Part shown: positions 40,582-43,675 of the stretch, in pieces
Layout of the letters: every line of letters begins with the position of its first letter
Position numbering within the stretch: the first letter of the stretch is position 1
Notes under the pieces: model-generated
Databases searched by the model: none
The model's input: only the letters and a program-made list of their open reading frames with translations
What the model was told of the DNA's origin: nothing
Translations under genes and position numbers: made by a program
From: Clostridia bacterium
GTDB taxonomy: Bacteria > Bacillota > Clostridia > Peptostreptococcales > Acidaminobacteraceae
Assembly: GCA_018399635.1 (NCBI GenBank)
Contig: JAGYOH010000018.1
Location: 1 to 43,675, forward strand
Direction: 5' to 3'
DNA: 43,675 nt

Positions 40582-42462
40582 ATGACCAGACCCGGCAAAG
40601 CCCGTCACATCGTCGCCAGATACCTTGCCTTCGGGATTCTCTGGATCACCCTGTCCGACTATCTCCTGGCACTCTTGATCAAAGACCCTCAGAACTGGAC
40701 CCTGGCCCAGACCTACAAGGGATGGTTTTTCATCCTGATCACGGCGGTGCTCCTGTATTATCTGATCCATCACTATTACCGGAGCCTGGAGGTCCTCCAT
40801 GAAAGAACCACCCTCCTGGAGGACTTCATCGACCGGGTCTACCATGAGCGGAACGTGGCCATCGTCCTCTGGGACATGACGGGGAGGATCTATAAAGTCA
40901 ACCGGCTCATCGGCGAGTATCTGGGTCAAAAGCCCGAGAGCTTCGTGGGCAGGAATCTCCACGAGACGGCGGTCATGGGCAGGGACGACCTTGATGACCG
41001 CATCAAGGCCTTGAAGGCTTCCAAAGGCCTCTCCAAGCACGAGACCGTCATCACGGACCTGGAGGGCGAAGCCCACATCATCCACTGGAACGACGGGGTT
41101 TTTGACGGTGAGGGGGCGGAACCCATGGTTTTGTCCTTCGGCACCGATGTGACCCGGGAAATGGAGAGCCGCCGCCAGCTTGAATTCCTGGCCTACCACG
41201 ATCCGGTGACGGGGCTTTTCAACCGCGACCGGCTGGCGGTGCGGATGGCGGCCCTGATCCAGGACCAGGAGGCCTTCACCCTCTGCCTCGTGGACCTGAA
41301 GGCTTTCAAAGAACTCAATGACTTCCACGGCTACCGCTTCGGGGACAAGGTCCTGGGACTCATGGGAGAGATTCTCAGGGAAAATTTCGAGATGGAAAAC
41401 ATCTACCGCTGGGTGGGGGACAAGTTTCTCCTGATCATCCGGGACCAGGCCCTGGAATCGGAAAAACTGGCCCGTCTCAGGGGGGTGCTGGCAAAGAATC
41501 TGACCTGTGACGGGATCACCTTCAGGAATGAAATCAATCTGGGGATGGTCAGGTATCCCGACCACGGAGAGGCCTTCAGCGACCTGCTCAAGCGCTGTGA
41601 ACTGGCCCTGGTGGCGGGCAAGAAAAAAGGGGAGGCGGTGGTCTTCGAGGAAAGCTTCGAGGCGGGGATCAAACGCGGCTACCTTATCCGGGAGGCTCTT
41701 AAAAACGCCCTGGAGGAGGATGCCCTGTCCCTGGTCTTCCAGCCCATTTACGACCTGGTCACCCGGGAGGTGGTGGGTCTGGAGACCCTCCTGAGATGGC
41801 GGGATCCTGTTCTGGGAGAGATTTCCCCCAAGGAATTCATTCCCATGGCGGAGGAGAGTTCCCTGATTCTCGAGGTGGACCAGTGGGTGATGAGGCATAC
41901 CTTTTCCCTGATCCGCCGGCACAGGGAGGCCCTGGGCGGGTTGACCGTCTCCATCAACCTGTCAGGCAAGACCCTCACCTCGCCGGGATTCAGCGGCTAT
42001 CTTTCAAGGGTGCTGGAGGACTGTCCCATCGATCCGGGCAGCCTGGGCTTCGAGGTGACGGAGTACTCCCTCATCGAGGACTGGGAGGATTCCCTGGAGG
42101 CCATTCACTTCCTCAAGTCCCTGGGTTTCAAGCTGATACTGGATGATTTCGGAACCCTGTACAGTTCCCTCAATTATCTGACCAAGCTGCCCCTGGACGT
42201 GCTCAAGATCGACAAGGTCTATGTGGACTGTCTGCTGGACCAGGGCAAGGAAGAGCGGATCGTGGCGATCATCCTCAAGCTGACCCAGATGATCGAGGTT
42301 CACAGCGTGGCGGAAGGCATCGAAAGCCGGGAACAGGAGGAGGCCCTCAGGGCCATGGGTTGTCATTACGGCCAGGGCTACTATTTCTCGAAGCCCCTGG
42401 GCCTTGAGGAACTGCTGAGTTACCAGGAGAAGGGAGAGGGCGGCAATGAAGGACTACATTGA
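40582..42462 (+). CDS. Membrane-bound PAS-GGDEF-EAL protein; GGDEF half degenerate
   Basis: The 626-residue protein has two N-terminal membrane helices (residues about 11-35 and 49-62), a PAS domain (about 85-195), a GGDEF domain (about 200-355) and an EAL domain (about 365-610). The signature GGDEF reads VGDKF (near residue 278), so diguanylate cyclase activity is unlikely. The EAL motif reads ETL (ETLLRW), but other phosphodiesterase residues hold: INLSGKTL, FEVTE, DDFGTLYSSL, KIDKVYV, VAEGIES and QGYYFSKPL. It is therefore probably a c-di-GMP phosphodiesterase with a regulatory GGDEF domain. It overlaps the next gene by 17 bases. Start ATG 40582 follows AAGGAGG. Confidence 0.9.
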   Translation: MTRPGKARHIVARYLAFGILWITLSDYLLALLIKDPQNWTLAQTYKGWFFILITAVLLYYLIHHYYRSLEVLHERTTLLEDFIDRVYHERNVAIVLWDMTGRIYKVNRLIGEYLGQKPESFVGRNLHETAVMGRDDLDDRIKALKASKGLSKHETVITDLEGEAHIIHWNDGVFDGEGAEPMVLSFGTDVTREMESRRQLEFLAYHDPVTGLFNRDRLAVRMAALIQDQEAFTLCLVDLKAFKELNDFHGYRFGDKVLGLMGEILRENFEMENIYRWVGDKFLLIIRDQALESEKLARLRGVLAKNLTCDGITFRNEINLGMVRYPDHGEAFSDLLKRCELALVAGKKKGEAVVFEESFEAGIKRGYLIREALKNALEEDALSLVFQPIYDLVTREVVGLETLLRWRDPVLGEISPKEFIPMAEESSLILEVDQWVMRHTFSLIRRHREALGGLTVSINLSGKTLTSPGFSGYLSRVLEDCPIDPGSLGFEVTEYSLIEDWEDSLEAIHFLKSLGFKLILDDFGTLYSSLNYLTKLPLDVLKIDKVYVDCLLDQGKEERIVAIILKLTQMIEVHSVAEGIESREQEEALRAMGCHYGQGYYFSKPLGLEELLSYQEKGEGGNEGLH

Positions 42463-42886
42463 AAGCCACGGCATCAAGGGGAAGTACATCACCTTTGCGG
42501 AATCCACCCATACCGTGGCCCAGGCGGCCAGGGCCGCCAGGGCGGATCCCGGAGATTTTGTCAAGAATGTCTGTCTCATGGGGAAGACGGGCCTCATTGT
42601 CGCCATCGTCAAGGGGGAGGACCGGGTCAGTCTCTCCCGGGTGGGTGAGATTCTCGGGATTCCCAGGCCCCGGCGGGCGACGCCTGAAGAGGTCCTTGAG
42701 CTGACGGGCTACCCCGTCGGGGGGGTGCCCTCCTTCGGCTTTGAAGCGACCTTTCTCATGGATGAGGAGGTCTTCAAAAAAGAAATGGTCTACACCGGGG
42801 GCGGGGATGACCGGTCTTTGCTCAAGATGGCCCCGGAGGAAATCCTCAAGGCCTCGGGCGCCCTGGTGGTGAAAATCCGGGAATAG
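42446..42886 (+). CDS. ybaK: YbaK/ProX-type aminoacyl-tRNA deacylase
   Basis: The 146-residue protein has VAQAARAARADPGDFVKNVC, YPVGGVPSFGF (the GGVPPFG signature) and a final GGGDDRSLLKM, which mark the YbaK family. These enzymes hydrolyse misacylated tRNA, typically Cys- or Ala-tRNA(Pro). Start ATG 42446 overlaps the EAL gene and lies behind GGAGAAGGGAGAGG. The exact specificity is not readable from the sequence. Confidence 0.88.
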   Translation: MKDYIESHGIKGKYITFAESTHTVAQAARAARADPGDFVKNVCLMGKTGLIVAIVKGEDRVSLSRVGEILGIPRPRRATPEEVLELTGYPVGGVPSFGFEATFLMDEEVFKKEMVYTGGGDDRSLLKMAPEEILKASGALVVKIRE

Positions 42887-42995
42887 TCCCGGAGGATTTT
42901 TGTCTCTATGGGTAGGATTGTGTATTTTTGAAAAAAGGGCTACTCAAGGCCTTGCGGGTCGGTTATAATCCCACGTTTGACACTTGTAAGACGAC

Positions 42996-43037
42996 AAAAG
43001 CTCTGAACCCCTTGCAATCATGAGGTTCAGAGCTTTT
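42996..43037. repeat. Perfect 14-base inverted repeat, possible terminator or element edge
   Basis: AAAAGCTCTGAACC (42996-43009) is repeated inverted at 43024-43037 around a 14-base loop and has A and T ends. It could terminate ybaK about 110 bases after its stop. It also lies exactly where a minus-strand transposase tail ends. Confidence 0.6.
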
Positions 43038-43197
43038 TGAGTGTCTTGTTTTCTGCGTACCTTTTGACGCATCTTCGTCTGTTTGAATATTTTTTGCATG
43101 TTCTTTGTGCTGACAATCTCATAGTCGGTATTGAACCCGAAGGACTGGTGCAGGGCGTCAGTGAAATCGGTGTATTTGTCAACCCAAATTTGGTCCA
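43010..43197 (-). pseudogene. C-terminal remnant of a DDE transposase (IS1634/IS4-like)
   Basis: The minus strand reads LDQIWVDKYTDFTDALHQSF and then GFNTDYEIVSTKNMQKIFKQ. The pattern DALH-x-FGFxTDY-x-I-x-K-x-M-x-KI is the C-terminal signature of clostridial DDE transposases. The same frame is open upstream to 43429 across a TGA at 43196-43198, but that part is not recognisable. No catalytic core is present. Confidence 0.5.
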
Positions 43198-43455
43198 GTC
43201 AATCAGTTGAAAAATGGTCCACTTTATTCTTGATTTTTAAGCCAAGAGATTGTTTCTTCAAATCGATGACTCGTCTCTCTAGAGATATCCAGAATATGTG
43301 CTTGAATGTCCGTGCCCGGCACCGTTTTACCAAGAAGCAAGTGTTGACATTCCAAAACTTTACCAAAACTGCGTTGAAAAGCCCCTCGCTTTTGCCATGG
43401 GGATGAAAGGGATCATATGTTTGCGTCATAAGCTTAAAGGGTGTATCATAGAGGT

Positions 43456-43675
43456 ATGGATAACACTAAATATAACTCAAATAAAAATGTAGTCTGTTCG
43501 TGCAAGTACCATGTAGTATGGTGTCCTGAATATCGACGCAAGGTAATCGTAGGTCCAGTTGAAAAGCGCTTGAAGGAGATAGTAGAAGAAGTTGCCTCTT
43601 AAGCTAAACGTCGAAATCATCAAAATGGAGACCCTGCCTGAACCTATACACTTATTGCTCGAAGTTGCCCCCCAG
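43456..43675 (+). pseudogene. tnpA: IS200/IS605 transposase TnpA, frameshifted and cut by the window edge
   Basis: ATG 43456 opens MDNTKYNSNKNVVCSCKYHV and WCPEYRRKVIVGPVEKRL, the N-terminus of IS200-type TnpA. The frame stops at TAA 43600-43602; one base later it resumes as LNVEIIKMETLPEPIHLLLE. The HUH motif should read PDHVH; here it is PEPIH, so the first metal-binding His is replaced by Pro. Both changes mark a dead copy. GAGG at 43451-43454 gives a start site. The rest lies outside the window. Confidence 0.87.

Overview
The window looks like chromosome of an anaerobic, amino-acid-fermenting member of the Clostridia (low-GC Gram-positive lineage, although the body of this window is GC-rich). 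The reasons are strong AGGAGG-type ribosome binding sites, a Veg protein, a PadR/HAAS-domain pair, a four-subunit 2-oxoacid:ferredoxin oxidoreductase, the arginine deiminase pathway and, most diagnostic, the clostridial lysine fermentation genes kdd-kamA-kamB-kamC-kamD-kamE. I cannot name a genus from sequence reading alone.

Layout. 1-3600 is AT-richer, gene-poor and full of debris: three transposase remnants (IS256 type and DDE types), a small coiled-coil protein like those of conjugative elements, and one intact gene, a Fic protein with a winged-helix tail behind a consensus promoter and a four-half-site operator. 3700-9900 is an envelope module: a large HTH regulator, a 700-residue lipoprotein, LemA and a DUF2207 membrane protein. 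10000-12600 carries a membrane-anchored unknown, a methyltransferase and a secreted DUF2680 protein behind direct repeats. 12760-15600 holds a cation diffusion facilitator and a PadR-HAAS-ArAE membrane operon with a perfect palindromic operator in its promoter. 15670-19250 is the PorCDAB-type oxidoreductase operon ending in its probable GntR regulator. veg follows.

19940-23140 is arcA-arcB-arcC, turning arginine into ornithine, CO2, ammonia and ATP. 23300-26850 is ispE, a second GntR regulator, ddl, a DUF1934 protein and a small protein that resembles an arginyl-tRNA synthetase stripped of its catalytic core. 26885-35570 is the lysine block: a PAS/AAA+/Fis sigma-54 activator, a terminator, a textbook -24/-12 promoter, then kdd, kamA, kamB, kamC, kamD and kamE and a strong terminator. 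kamC is broken by many small indels within about 500 bases, including in its Walker A motif, while everything around it is clean. kce and kal, needed for the later steps, are not in the window.

35760-42890 contains a secreted DUF1102/TasA-like protein, a PAP2 phosphatase, an M55 D-aminopeptidase, CcdA, an aminoacyl-histidine dipeptidase, a glutaredoxin-zinc ribbon fusion, a GGDEF-EAL protein with a dead-looking GGDEF half, and a YbaK deacylase. After 42900 the sequence again turns into insertion-sequence debris, ending in a broken IS200/IS605 TnpA cut by the window edge.

Taken together, peptidases supply amino acids, arginine and lysine are fermented by dedicated operons, and the oxidoreductase links 2-oxoacids to ferredoxin. 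No tRNA, rRNA, CRISPR array or recognisable riboswitch was seen.
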